Made by a program: the position numbers and the translations under genes. Shown here piece by piece: positions 7,896 to 15,792 of a stretch of DNA of 64,000 bases. The notes below the pieces were generated by a model. It was not told the origin of the DNA. It saw nothing but the letters and a program-made list of their open reading frames with translations, and searched no databases. Position 1 is the stretch's first letter. Each line of letters opens with the position of its first letter. Source of the DNA: Exiguobacterium aurantiacum DSM 6208. Its GTDB lineage: Bacteria; Bacillota; Bacilli; Exiguobacteriales; Exiguobacteriaceae. The stretch is from contig NZ_JNIQ01000001.1 in assembly GCF_000702585.1 (NCBI RefSeq), forward strand, positions 194,501 to 258,500. Direction: 5' to 3'.

Positions 7896-8894
7896 ATGAA
7901 TAAAGGATTGAAACGAGCGGGACTCGGACTCGTCGGGACGGCCGTCGCCGGAGCCGCGTACGTGTTCTTGTCCCCGAAACCGACGTCCCGCCTCGTCAAA
8001 ACCTCATTTTCCGGTGGGAACGAAGTCGCGATGAAAGGATTTGACGAAGTCGTTCAAAAGACGTCGGTCCGTAAAGATATCGACTATCATTCTGCCTATG
8101 ACAACGGCACGTTTGACTTGATTCGCTACGAAGGAGACAATCAAGTGCCAACCATCTTTTGGGTGCACGGCGGCTCGTTCGTCGGTGGAGACAAAGCAGA
8201 CGTGTTCAAATATGCCACATCGATCGCGAGCAACGGCTACAACGTCGTCAGCATCAACTACGCGCTCGCGCCGGACGTGACGTATCCCGTCCCGCTCCAA
8301 CAAATCGAAGAGGCGTACGCGTATATCGTCGAGAACAACGACCGCTTCCGGCTCGACCTCGACCGCGTCTTCTTCGCCGGGGACTCGAACGGAGCCCAAC
8401 TCGTCGCCCAATTCATTGGCATTCAACTGAACGAGAACTACGCCCCGTCAGCTGACGTGCATCAAGTCGTCCCGAAAGAGTCGATCCTCGGTGCGATTCT
8501 CTTCTCCGGCCCGTATGATTTGAAACGGACGATTGTCGAGTCTTCGAAAGCGGTCAACCGCTTCTTGTTCAAGCGCATCGGTTGGGCGTACTTCGGGACG
8601 TATAATTGGGAGAACCTCCCTGTCGTCTCCGAGGCGTCCCCGCTCGTCAATGTTCCGGCGACGTTCGTGCCGACATTCATTACGGATGGCAACACCGGCT
8701 CGTTCGAGACACAAGCGAAAGAATTCGCGACAATCTTGTCGGGTCGCACTGATGTGACGCGTGTCTTTTATGACCAAGCCGAACATGAGCTCGGCCACGG
8801 CTATCATTTCGAGATGGACAAGCCGGCCGCGAGCGCGACATACCGCCGACTCATTGCGTTTTTACGTGAGACGTCTGCCACTCGATCACTTTGA
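7896..8894 (+). CDS. Alpha/beta hydrolase (HSL-type esterase), membrane-anchored
   Basis: About 332 residues. An N-terminal hydrophobic segment (GLGLVGTAVAGAAYVFL) probably anchors it to the membrane. The hydrolase domain has the HGG oxyanion motif (FWVHGGSFVGG), a nucleophile Ser in GDSNGAQ, and a late His in the HELGHGYHF region. This fits carboxylesterases of the hormone-sensitive-lipase group. ATG codons at 7893 and 7896 are both possible; the second has the better distance from GGAGG. The substrate is unknown. A strong bidirectional terminator follows. Confidence 0.85.
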   Translation: MNKGLKRAGLGLVGTAVAGAAYVFLSPKPTSRLVKTSFSGGNEVAMKGFDEVVQKTSVRKDIDYHSAYDNGTFDLIRYEGDNQVPTIFWVHGGSFVGGDKADVFKYATSIASNGYNVVSINYALAPDVTYPVPLQQIEEAYAYIVENNDRFRLDLDRVFFAGDSNGAQLVAQFIGIQLNENYAPSADVHQVVPKESILGAILFSGPYDLKRTIVESSKAVNRFLFKRIGWAYFGTYNWENLPVVSEASPLVNVPATFVPTFITDGNTGSFETQAKEFATILSGRTDVTRVFYDQAEHELGHGYHFEMDKPAASATYRRLIAFLRETSATRSL

Positions 8895-8898
8895 ACCG

Positions 8899-8943
8899 AA
8901 AACACGACCACCTCTCAATCATGAAGGGGTGGTCGTGTTTTTT
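8899..8943. terminator. Bidirectional terminator
   Basis: AACACGACCACC pairs with GGTGGTCGTGTT, with A-tract before and T-tract after. It ends the esterase transcript on + and phenylalanine hydroxylase on minus. Confidence 0.85.
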
Positions 8944-8954
8944 ATGTCTCTCGT

Positions 8955-10520
8955 TCAGACGTTCAAAAGTCCGAACGCCCGTCCGATCAGTTCGTTCCGT
9001 GACGGGGATGTCGCACGTAACTGTTGGAGCCGTTCAATCAACGCCTGCTTCAACGTCTCGGATTCGACGAGTTCGAGACACTCGATTTGAAGCAACCAGG
9101 CGTCCGCGTGCTCTTCGAGGATCGTCGGGACGAGCTCATCGATGGAGGCTCCTTGTTCGCGCAAGTTACGGACACGGTTGAACATTGGGTCGTCATTCGT
9201 CCAAACGCGAGCGTCCCGCTCGACGACGACCGGTTTCTCGATGAGAACGAGCTCCTCGACATCGGTACCCGGGAAGACCGATGGGATCGAATCTTGACGG
9301 ACTTCAAGTGTCGCCAGTTCGATCCGGCGCCCTTCCAGCTCAATGACGACATTTTCTAAACGCAACTCGTCTGCCGTCTCGTTGACGACCTGTCCATCGA
9401 GTCGAATCGCTGCCGTCGCCAACACGTCTTGAATCGGGCCGTCGAGAATGAGCAAACCGTGGTTCTCGAGGTTCGTTAATTGTCCGTTGTCGACTTTCAC
9501 GCAGTCGTTCCATTGGACGAGCGCGCGTCCTCCGCTCCGGGTCAAATGACGGACGACGCCGACCCGGTCCGTCCCGTCCTCGAGACGGACGGTCGCCTGG
9601 CTGCCCGAGGCGAGCGCCTTCTCGATTGAGGCGACGCCGCCCTGATGCACGGCCATACGGCTCTCGAGCTCGTCAAGCGCCTCGGTCAAGGCATCAAAGT
9701 CCGGTATGACGAACAGTTCGCGTTGCATATTCGTCACGTCTTGCTTCGTCTCAAGCGCGTGCTCCAAGTTGAACGGGTGTTTCGTGACCGCGTCGGTCAA
9801 ACAGTGCCGGCTCTCGCCGACTGATGACAACAGCCCGGCTCCGTAAATGAGCGGGTTGTCGACGTCACCGATGAGACCGAACTCGACCGTCCACCAAAAG
9901 ATACGAGCCACTTGCTGCGCTTCCGAGAATCCGGTCACTTGCGCTTTCGCCGCATGGACGGCCGCTTCAGCCGCAGCGACCTCTTCGTCCGTCGAGTTGG
10001 CGTTCTCTTTCACGACGGTCAATCGCTTTAACGCCGCGAACGAGGCGTGTTCCTCACGGTTCATGAACGCTTTCGCCCCGAGCTGTCCGAACCGTTTGAC
10101 GATGTTTGAGAAATCAGGGTCCATCAACATCGGCGCGTGACCGGCCGCTTCGTGGATGATGTCCGGTGCCGGGCTGTATAAGATGTTTTCGACTTTCCGG
10201 ATGTCGGTCGCGACCGGGAGCATACCGTTCCCTTGGAAATCGAAGAAAGCAACGCCTGGAATCAGTCCATCGACGGCGACCGTCGACCAACCGGCCGAAC
10301 GCATCTCTTCGGTCATCGCCTCGACGTTCGGCAAGCGCTCCGGGCCCATTCCTGTCTTCTTCAACCCTTCGATGTAAAACGGATGGGCCTTTCCTTCAAG
10401 CGTGTGCAAGTTGAGCCGTAAGACGAAGCGCCAGACGGCATGATCGGTCGGCGTGTACTCGTCGTAGAATTGCGGTGAGATATGTGGGGCCAAGTGGCGT
10501 GGGATGAGTTGTGTCAACAT
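8955..10520 (-). CDS. phhA: Phenylalanine 4-monooxygenase
   Basis: A 521-residue biopterin-dependent aromatic amino acid hydroxylase that turns phenylalanine into tyrosine. The non-haem iron ligands are visible: H123 and H128 in DIIHEAAGHAPM and E213 in WWTVEFGL. The catalytic domain covers about residues 1-290. The remaining 230 residues are a C-terminal extension found in the long Bacillales form, whose role is unclear; no N-terminal ACT domain is present. A T-box riboswitch with a tyrosine specifier lies in the leader, so the gene should be switched on when tRNA-Tyr is uncharged. This supports a biosynthetic role in tyrosine supply. Confidence 0.93.
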   Translation of the reverse strand: MLTQLIPRHLAPHISPQFYDEYTPTDHAVWRFVLRLNLHTLEGKAHPFYIEGLKKTGMGPERLPNVEAMTEEMRSAGWSTVAVDGLIPGVAFFDFQGNGMLPVATDIRKVENILYSPAPDIIHEAAGHAPMLMDPDFSNIVKRFGQLGAKAFMNREEHASFAALKRLTVVKENANSTDEEVAAAEAAVHAAKAQVTGFSEAQQVARIFWWTVEFGLIGDVDNPLIYGAGLLSSVGESRHCLTDAVTKHPFNLEHALETKQDVTNMQRELFVIPDFDALTEALDELESRMAVHQGGVASIEKALASGSQATVRLEDGTDRVGVVRHLTRSGGRALVQWNDCVKVDNGQLTNLENHGLLILDGPIQDVLATAAIRLDGQVVNETADELRLENVVIELEGRRIELATLEVRQDSIPSVFPGTDVEELVLIEKPVVVERDARVWTNDDPMFNRVRNLREQGASIDELVPTILEEHADAWLLQIECLELVESETLKQALIERLQQLRATSPSRNELIGRAFGLLNV

Positions 10521-10544
10521 GTTAATTCCTCCTTTTGTGTTTGA

Positions 10545-10800
10545 AACGGCAAAAAGTCCCTATCGAATCACTCGATAGGGACGACTTTGGCCGCGGTACC
10601 ACCCTGATTACTAGACAGACGCCTAGTCACTTCATTCCGATAACGGGGGACCGCTCAATCATTGAGAGCTCGCAAACTGTAATTCGATTCATCTTTTGGG
10701 CGTGTTCACAGCACCACACGCTCTCTGGGCCAGGGAAGATGTCTCTACTTCGGTTTGGTCATCACTTGTCACTGTTATGCAGTTATGCTTTTATGCACAT
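10545..10800 (-). ncRNA. T-box riboswitch, tyrosine specific (leader of phhA)
   Basis: The minus strand carries the T-box motif AGGGTGGTACCGCG at 10605-10592, followed by a terminator hairpin at 10582-10556 with a TTTTT tail. Further upstream is stem I: CATCTT pairs with AAGATG around a distal arm with the AGAGAG-type sequence, and below it the specifier loop. The codon UAC (10681-10679), followed by the usual A and a stem, reads tyrosine. Uncharged tRNA-Tyr would stabilise the antiterminator and allow phhA transcription. The 5' limit is approximate. Confidence 0.9.
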
Positions 10801-10864
10801 TCGCTTTTAAGCATTAAAGCGTCTTGTTGCTAGTAACAATAACAGACCTTTTTTACGACGTCAA

Positions 10865-10894
10865 CCAAAAAACAGTCCGCATGTGCGAACTGTT
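10865..10894 (-). terminator. Terminator of ung
   Basis: AACAGT...CGC pairs with GCG...ACTGTT on the minus strand, followed by TTTT. It overlaps the ung stop codon. Confidence 0.8.
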
Positions 10895-11570
10895 ATAAAC
10901 ACCAATCGATTTCTTCGACGCCCCATTCACTGAGCTTCATATTCACTTGCGAGAATGGCTTTGAGCCGAAAAATCCCCTATGCGCCGAGAGCGGGCTCGG
11001 GTGGACCGATGTCAAGATAGTGTGGTGGTCACCGATGAGCCGTTGCTTCTTCTTCGCGTCGTTGCCCCATAAAATAAACACAATCGGCTCCTCACGTTTC
11101 CCTAGCTCCTCGATGACAGCGTCGGTGAACGTCTCCCACCCTTTCCCACGGTGTGAGGCGGCTTTTCCTGCTTCGACCGTCAGTGCCGTGTTGAGCAGCA
11201 GCACGCCTTGGCGGGCCCACTTCTCAAGATTGCCGCTCGTCGGCATGTCACAGCCGATATCGTCTTGTAACTCTTGAAAAATATTACGAAGCGACGGCGG
11301 GAAACGCACACCGTCTTGGACGGAAAAGCTGAGTCCATGCGCTTGATTCGGTCCATGATACGGGTCTTGTCCGAGAATGACACATTTGACGTCTTTCAAT
11401 TTCGTATAGACGAACGCGTTCCAAATATCTTGTCGAGCCGGATATACGGTCGAGGTCGCGTACGCCTCATCGATAAACGTGGCCAACTCATTGAAGTACG
11501 GTCGTCCCATCTCGCTCTCGATCATATCGCTCCAATCGCCGAGCAAGCGGTCAGATAACTGTTCTCCCAT
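10893..11570 (-). CDS. ung: Uracil-DNA glycosylase
   Basis: A 225-residue family-1 uracil-DNA glycosylase that removes uracil from DNA as the first step of base excision repair. The catalytic water-activating loop GQDPYHGPNQAHGL, the FPPSLRNIF segment and the DNA-intercalation loop HPSPLSAHRGF are all present. The ATG at 11570 is chosen because AGGGGAG precedes it; an upstream in-frame start lacks support. It is a single-gene unit with its own terminator. Confidence 0.96.
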   Translation of the reverse strand: MGEQLSDRLLGDWSDMIESEMGRPYFNELATFIDEAYATSTVYPARQDIWNAFVYTKLKDVKCVILGQDPYHGPNQAHGLSFSVQDGVRFPPSLRNIFQELQDDIGCDMPTSGNLEKWARQGVLLLNTALTVEAGKAASHRGKGWETFTDAVIEELGKREEPIVFILWGNDAKKKQRLIGDHHTILTSVHPSPLSAHRGFFGSKPFSQVNMKLSEWGVEEIDWCL

Positions 11571-11616
11571 TCCACTCTCCCCTTTCGGTCTTATCATACC
11601 CGAATCGATGACACAC

Positions 11617-11645
11617 AAAAAGACGAGCCCATCAGGACCCGCCTT
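11617..11645 (-). terminator. Terminator of azoR
   Basis: An 11-bp stem (with G-U pairs) around a TGAT loop on the minus strand, followed by a run of T. Confidence 0.75.
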
Positions 11646-11650
11646 GATCG

Positions 11651-12286
11651 TTATACAGTTACCGCGCCTGCGACTTCTTTCGCGAGCGTTTCTGCTTTCG
11701 CTTTCGCGTCAGCGACGATTTCTTCAATCTTGTCAGGGAATTGGTTCATCCCTTCAACCGCAAGCGTCGTCACGTCTGTCACACCGACGAACGCGAGCGC
11801 TTGACGAAGGTAAGCGTCAGCAAAGTTGAGGTCTGTGCCTGTGTAGATGCCGCCTGTTCCTTGGATGTGGATCGCTTGTTTGTTCTCGAGAAGACCGACC
11901 GGCCCTTGCTCTGTGTAACGGAACGTCTTACCAGCAGTCAATACGCTGTCGAGGAACATTTTCATGCGCGCCGGGAAGAAGAAGTTCCACATCGGTGTCG
12001 CGAACACGTACACGTCCGCTGCCATGAACTTCTCGAGCATACCGTTCATCGTCGCAACTTTAGCCGCTTCGACGTCAGTAAGTGCTTCGCCTGAAGCGAA
12101 TTTGCCCCATGCGCTAAGGACATCGCCATCGATTTCTTGGACATCGACGTCGTATAGCTCGATCGCTTCGATGTCGAGTGACGCGTTCTCTTCTTTGAGC
12201 GTCGTCATGAACGTCTCAGCAACTTGTTTGCTGTATGACAATTCAGTCGGTTTCGGGTTTGCAGATACGTAAAGTACTTTTTTCAT
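11651..12286 (-). CDS. azoR: FMN-dependent NADH-azoreductase / quinone reductase
   Basis: A 211-residue flavodoxin-fold protein. The N-terminal FMN-phosphate loop VSANPKPTELSYS, the TPMWNFFFPARMK segment and the HIQGTGGIY region are typical of AzoR/NQO-type enzymes that reduce azo dyes and quinones by two electrons, thereby detoxifying electrophiles. The start at ATG 12286 follows GGAGG. Just upstream are a strong promoter and an operator matching the MhqR box. In Bacillus, MhqR represses azoreductase genes, so induction by quinones is the likely control here. Confidence 0.93.
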   Translation of the reverse strand: MKKVLYVSANPKPTELSYSKQVAETFMTTLKEENASLDIEAIELYDVDVQEIDGDVLSAWGKFASGEALTDVEAAKVATMNGMLEKFMAADVYVFATPMWNFFFPARMKMFLDSVLTAGKTFRYTEQGPVGLLENKQAIHIQGTGGIYTGTDLNFADAYLRQALAFVGVTDVTTLAVEGMNQFPDKIEEIVADAKAKAETLAKEVAGAVTV

Positions 12287-12337
12287 GATGAGTTCCTCCA
12301 TATATTAAAATCTCTATTTTTTATAACAACAGTTTGT

Positions 12338-12366
12338 ACTATATCATCTGTATATCTCACCGTCAA
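12338..12366 (-). promoter_or_regulatory. SigA promoter of azoR
   Basis: On the minus strand TTGACG (12366-12361) and TATAGT (12343-12338) are separated by exactly 17 bp, about 50 bp before the azoR start. Confidence 0.8.
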
Positions 12367-12367
12367 T

Positions 12368-12385
12368 TATTTCGAATTCAAGATA
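12368..12385. promoter_or_regulatory. MhqR-type operator
   Basis: The dyad TATTTCGAATTCAAGATA matches the published Bacillus MhqR box (tATCTCgaattCGAGATa) with two differences. It lies just upstream of the azoR -35 element and downstream of the mhqR-like gene. Confidence 0.75.
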
Positions 12386-12392
12386 TATGTTA

Positions 12393-12427
12393 AAAAAACA
12401 CGACAGGCGTCATTTGCCTGCCGCGTT
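12393..12427 (-). terminator. Terminator of mhqR-like gene
   Basis: ACGCGGCAGGC pairs with GCCTGTCGTGT, followed by TTTTTTT on the minus strand. It uncouples the regulator from azoR. Confidence 0.85.
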
Positions 12428-12841
12428 ATAACCGACGCGTTTCAATAACTCGATGAGCGTCTCGGTCTCCGCTTCACTGAGCGGGCCGTAAATATCTTTA
12501 AAGATTTCAATGTGTTCCGGGTAGACGACGTCCATCAACTGTTTACCTGTTTCCGTCAACGAGGCGTACGTGACGCGTCGGTCTGACGGACAAGCGACAC
12601 GCTCGATGAGCCCCCGTTTCTCGAGCTTATCGATTACGTACGTCACACTGCCGCTCGTAATCAAAATTTGATCTCCGATTTGTTGCAACGGGGTATCCCC
12701 TCGTTTGTACAACACGGATAAAACACCGAACTCTGTTGAATTCAATTGGTGGCGTCGAAGATCTTCTTTCACACGGTCACTGATCGCGTCCATCGTCCGT
12801 GCCAAGACGACCCATGCCTTCAACTCAAGCGATTCAATCAT
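12410..12841 (-). CDS. mhqR: MarR-family regulator, MhqR-like
   Basis: A 143-residue winged-helix repressor of normal MarR length. The recognition helix region reads ITSGSVTYVIDKLEKRGLI and the wing CPSDRRVTYASLTETG, close to the pattern I recall for Bacillus MhqR. It sits immediately upstream of azoR in the same direction, and an MhqR-like operator lies between the two genes. It should repress azoR and be relieved by quinones. The symbol rests on family resemblance and context, not on a search. Confidence 0.8.
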   Translation of the reverse strand: MIESLELKAWVVLARTMDAISDRVKEDLRRHQLNSTEFGVLSVLYKRGDTPLQQIGDQILITSGSVTYVIDKLEKRGLIERVACPSDRRVTYASLTETGKQLMDVVYPEHIEIFKDIYGPLSEAETETLIELLKRVGYNAAGK

Positions 12842-12896
12842 GTCGGTCTCACCTCAATTCGTTCATCATTTACTTTTAGTATAGCAGGACATGAGC

Positions 12897-12925
12897 AGTA
12901 TACGGGGGGAAAAACACTTCGTCAA
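12897..12925 (-). promoter_or_regulatory. SigA promoter of mhqR-like gene
   Basis: TTGACG (12925-12920) and TATACT (12902-12897) with a 17-bp spacer on the minus strand. Confidence 0.75.
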
Positions 12926-13000
12926 GAAACTTCTTCATTGTCGCCCATCGACGAAACGTTTAGAATGGAATTATTGTGATTTTTAGAAAGGATGGACGGC

Positions 13001-13375
13001 ATGCGTGAATATTACGAGATTTCATTGACGATCAAGCAACATTATTTGGATTCGGTCATCGAGTTGTTGAACCGGGAAGGGATTGCCCCTGATTATGCGC
13101 TAAGAAAAGAAGGCGCGGTCTTTTTGTTGTTCAATCACTTGCCTTGGTCAAACGTCACACGCGAACCGCACGCGGTTGAACGGTTTCTATTGACGCTTCC
13201 GCGGGAAGACTACTTGTTCGTCAAAACGAAGCGCAAGTCCCCCGTCCCTGACCATGAACCGGTCGCCTGCATGGGTGCGTTCGACTCGCCGTTTCATGAA
13301 CATTTGAAAATCGAACTCGCCGTCGACGAGTCCGAAGCGAGCCACCTCGATATGTCGGCGTTCCGCCACTACTGA
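13001..13375 (+). CDS. Hypothetical protein
   Basis: A 124-residue soluble, acidic protein that I do not recognise. It begins MREYYEISLTIKQHYLD and ends near LDMSAFRHY. It has no signal peptide, membrane helix or clear motif. The ATG at 13001 is preceded by AAAGGATGG at good spacing; an in-frame ATG nine bases upstream is less likely. It is a single-gene unit ended by a strong terminator. Confidence 0.75.
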   Translation: MREYYEISLTIKQHYLDSVIELLNREGIAPDYALRKEGAVFLLFNHLPWSNVTREPHAVERFLLTLPREDYLFVKTKRKSPVPDHEPVACMGAFDSPFHEHLKIELAVDESEASHLDMSAFRHY

Positions 13376-13400
13376 GCAACGGATGACCGTTGCTTTTTTT
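13375..13400 (+). terminator. Terminator of the 13001 gene
   Basis: AGCAACGG-ATGA-CCGTTGCT followed by T7. Confidence 0.9.
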
Positions 13401-13466
13401 GATGACTAGCTTTCTTGATGGACGGGAATATAGCACAGTATCTAAACGTAAAAGGGGAATGTCTGA

Positions 13467-14354
13467 ATGGAACCTGTCATGTTGATTGTCAATCCGTCAT
13501 CAGGAAAAGAGTTAGGAAAAGAACATGCACCTCACGCTGAAGCGGTACTGAAAGAACGATACGGCAACGTGGACGTTCGCTTCACCGAGAAAGCAGACGA
13601 TGCGACCCACTTCGCCCGTGAGGCGGCACAGAAGCGTTATCGCGCCGTCATCGCCATGGGCGGGGACGGGACGCTAAACGAAACGGTCGCTGGACTCGCC
13701 GAAGCACCGTACCGGCCCGACTTCGGGATTATCCCGCTCGGCACAGTGAACGACTTGGCTCGCGCGCTCGGCGTGCCGAGCGATCCAGAAGAAGCGATTG
13801 ACGCGCTCAAAACAGCAGAGCCGACACCGATGGATATCGGCAAATACGAGAACGGCTACTTCATGAACGTCATCGCCATCGGTTTAATTGCCGAAGCGGT
13901 CGATGAGGTGAGTGTCGAGGAGAAGACGAAATGGGGACCGTTCGCCTATCTCATTGAAGGAGTGAAGGCGTTCCGAGAGCATAGTCCTTACTCACTCTCT
14001 GTCCAGGCCGAAGAAGAGACGTTCGACGGGAACGCATACCTCGTCGTCATCGCGCTCACGAACTCGGTCGGCGGCTTCGAGAACTTTGAGCCCGACGCCG
14101 AGTTGAACGACGGATTGTTGCACGTCTATTTATTTGAAAGCCTCGGTTTCAAAGATGCGCTTCAACTCGCCCCGGCCCTGTTCACCGGTAAATTGAAGGA
14201 GACGGACAGCGTCACATCGTTCAAGACGAAACGTGTCCATGTCGACTCACCAGAGTCGCTTCCCGTCAACGCGGACGGTGACACAGGTGGGAAACTCCCG
14301 CTTACGTTCGAGGTGCTGCCGAGTCATTTGAACGTGTTGAAACCGTTGGCGTGA
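13467..14354 (+). CDS. Diacylglycerol/lipid kinase family protein
   Basis: A 295-residue member of the DAGK catalytic family (YegS/BmrU/DgkB group). The phosphate-binding motif GGDGTLNE (in AMGGDGTLNETVAG) and the downstream IIPLGTVNDLARALG segment are clear. Family members phosphorylate diacylglycerol or related lipids with ATP at the membrane surface. Which lipid this one uses is not visible. The ribosome site AAAAGGGG precedes the ATG. It may be co-transcribed with the acetyltransferase gene 56 bases downstream. Confidence 0.9.
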   Translation: MEPVMLIVNPSSGKELGKEHAPHAEAVLKERYGNVDVRFTEKADDATHFAREAAQKRYRAVIAMGGDGTLNETVAGLAEAPYRPDFGIIPLGTVNDLARALGVPSDPEEAIDALKTAEPTPMDIGKYENGYFMNVIAIGLIAEAVDEVSVEEKTKWGPFAYLIEGVKAFREHSPYSLSVQAEEETFDGNAYLVVIALTNSVGGFENFEPDAELNDGLLHVYLFESLGFKDALQLAPALFTGKLKETDSVTSFKTKRVHVDSPESLPVNADGDTGGKLPLTFEVLPSHLNVLKPLA

Positions 14355-14410
14355 CGACAGGAGTTTTTCGTTTAGTCTAGAATAGATAGTGCGAGAAAGG
14401 AGTGGATGGG

Positions 14411-14935
14411 ATGACAATCTCGCTCGTTCCTTTGAAAGAATCGTCCGTTGACATCGTCGAGACGTTCAACCGCTGGAACAACGACCCTGCCATCGTTCAT
14501 TTGATTCGCCCGGTCCGTTCGGAAGAAGAACTTACTGTCGAACAAAACTTGACGGTCGAATCGTTAGCAGAACGACTTCAGACGCACGACATCTTCTTGA
14601 TTTACGCGGACGACCACCTCGTCGGAGAGGTGAACGTCATGTATGATGCGGCGCACTTGTATCGCCAAGAGCCAGGCAGCGCGTGGCTTGGACTCGTCAT
14701 CGGTGAGACGGAAGGACGCGGAAGAGGCGTCGGCACGACAGCGTTGAACTTGCTTGAAGAACGGCTCCGGCAGCAAGGGACACCACGCATCGAATTAGGT
14801 GTTTTCGCTTTCAATGAAGCAGCGCACCGTCTATACGAGAAACTCGGCTATGAGGAAATTGCCCGTATCGAGGCGTTCACATACTGGAACGGACAATTTT
14901 GGGCAGACATCCGGATGGAAAAACGGTTGACATGA
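14411..14935 (+). CDS. GNAT-family N-acetyltransferase
   Basis: A 174-residue acetyltransferase. The acetyl-CoA-binding motif A reads LGLVIGETEGRGRGVGTTAL and is followed by the usual beta-5/alpha-4 segment (IELGVFAFNEAAHRLYEKLGY). This last pattern is like the RimJ/RimL subgroup that acetylates protein N-termini or small molecules. The ATG at 14411 follows AAAGGAG by 8 bases and is preferred over the upstream GTG. The substrate is unknown. The gene ends at a perfect 28-bp palindromic terminator. Confidence 0.85.
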   Translation: MTISLVPLKESSVDIVETFNRWNNDPAIVHLIRPVRSEEELTVEQNLTVESLAERLQTHDIFLIYADDHLVGEVNVMYDAAHLYRQEPGSAWLGLVIGETEGRGRGVGTTALNLLEERLRQQGTPRIELGVFAFNEAAHRLYEKLGYEEIARIEAFTYWNGQFWADIRMEKRLT

Positions 14936-14937
14936 GA

Positions 14938-14965
14938 AAGACCTCCTTCACGTGAAGGAGGTCTT
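14938..14965. terminator. Bidirectional palindromic terminator
   Basis: A perfect 28-bp palindrome (AAGACCTCCTTCAC and its complement). It serves the acetyltransferase (+) and the CBS-ACT gene (minus). Confidence 0.75.
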
Positions 14966-14968
14966 ATC

Positions 14969-15604
14969 TCAGTTGTTCAAATTCTCGACTTCGACGACGC
15001 GGAACCCTTTTTGTTCAAGTTTTGCGACAATCTTGTCTTTTTTCGGTTCGTCACAGTCCGGCGGCAGCGTGATCAACACACGCCGCAACACTTTGCTCTT
15101 CGCATCGAGCGTCATAAGGCTTGCGATCGATGAGTAGCGGCTGACGATTTTCGTAATCTTTTCAAGCGCCCCCGCCTGTTCGCTCAAAGCGATCGTGACG
15201 ACGTAACTTCCCGTGTCACGGCTCCACGCCTCTTCGAGCATACCGAGCATTTTACCGTGTGGCAAGATGCCGTAAAATTCATTGCTCTCATCTTTCAACA
15301 CGGCGATGTATGGTAATTCTTTGATTGAGAAGAACACTTGGAAAAAACCGTCCGACTCGTGGACGTATTTTTGCGTGTTCTTAATGAGCGTCATGACGTT
15401 ATCGTCTAAGCTCCCCTCGTTCATACCGTGACGATAAATGTGCATTTTATAAATGTTACCGCGGAAAAACGTTCCTGTCTCGTCGAGAACAGGGACGCAA
15501 CGGTATCCTGTTTTCTCAAGCGTGTCGAGCGCTTCCCGTAACGTCGCTTTTTCACTGATGGTCACGACGTCTTTCTTCGGAATGCATAAGCTGTGCACTA
15601 ACAT
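14969..15604 (-). CDS. CBS-ACT domain protein
   Basis: A 211-residue soluble protein with a pair of CBS motifs (residues about 1-125) and a C-terminal ACT-like domain starting near SYVVTIALSEQAGALEKITKIV. The AcuB group has this layout, as does the Listeria cyclic-di-AMP-binding protein CbpA. A ligand-sensing role (adenine nucleotide or c-di-AMP) is therefore likely, but the ligand is not known. It stands alone, divergent from pdxK. Confidence 0.82.
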   Translation of the reverse strand: MLVHSLCIPKKDVVTISEKATLREALDTLEKTGYRCVPVLDETGTFFRGNIYKMHIYRHGMNEGSLDDNVMTLIKNTQKYVHESDGFFQVFFSIKELPYIAVLKDESNEFYGILPHGKMLGMLEEAWSRDTGSYVVTIALSEQAGALEKITKIVSRYSSIASLMTLDAKSKVLRRVLITLPPDCDEPKKDKIVAKLEQKGFRVVEVENLNN

Positions 15605-15727
15605 GCGATTTTCCTCCTGCCCAATTGAAAGTGGTCTACACCCTATTCATTACTATTCCCCAAATATGATTGAAATCCTGCCAACTTATAATGAAAAGTT
15701 GATGCGGACCTTTCTTGGTCATGGGAT

Positions 15728-15756
15728 TTGTCGTAACGCCAAAAAGTCGTTATAGT
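15728..15756 (+). promoter_or_regulatory. SigA promoter of pdxK
   Basis: TTGTCG (15728-15733) and TATAGT (15751-15756) separated by 17 bp, 37 bases before the start codon. Confidence 0.8.
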
Positions 15757-15792
15757 GAAACTATCCAAACAGACAAAGGGGATTGAACGACT

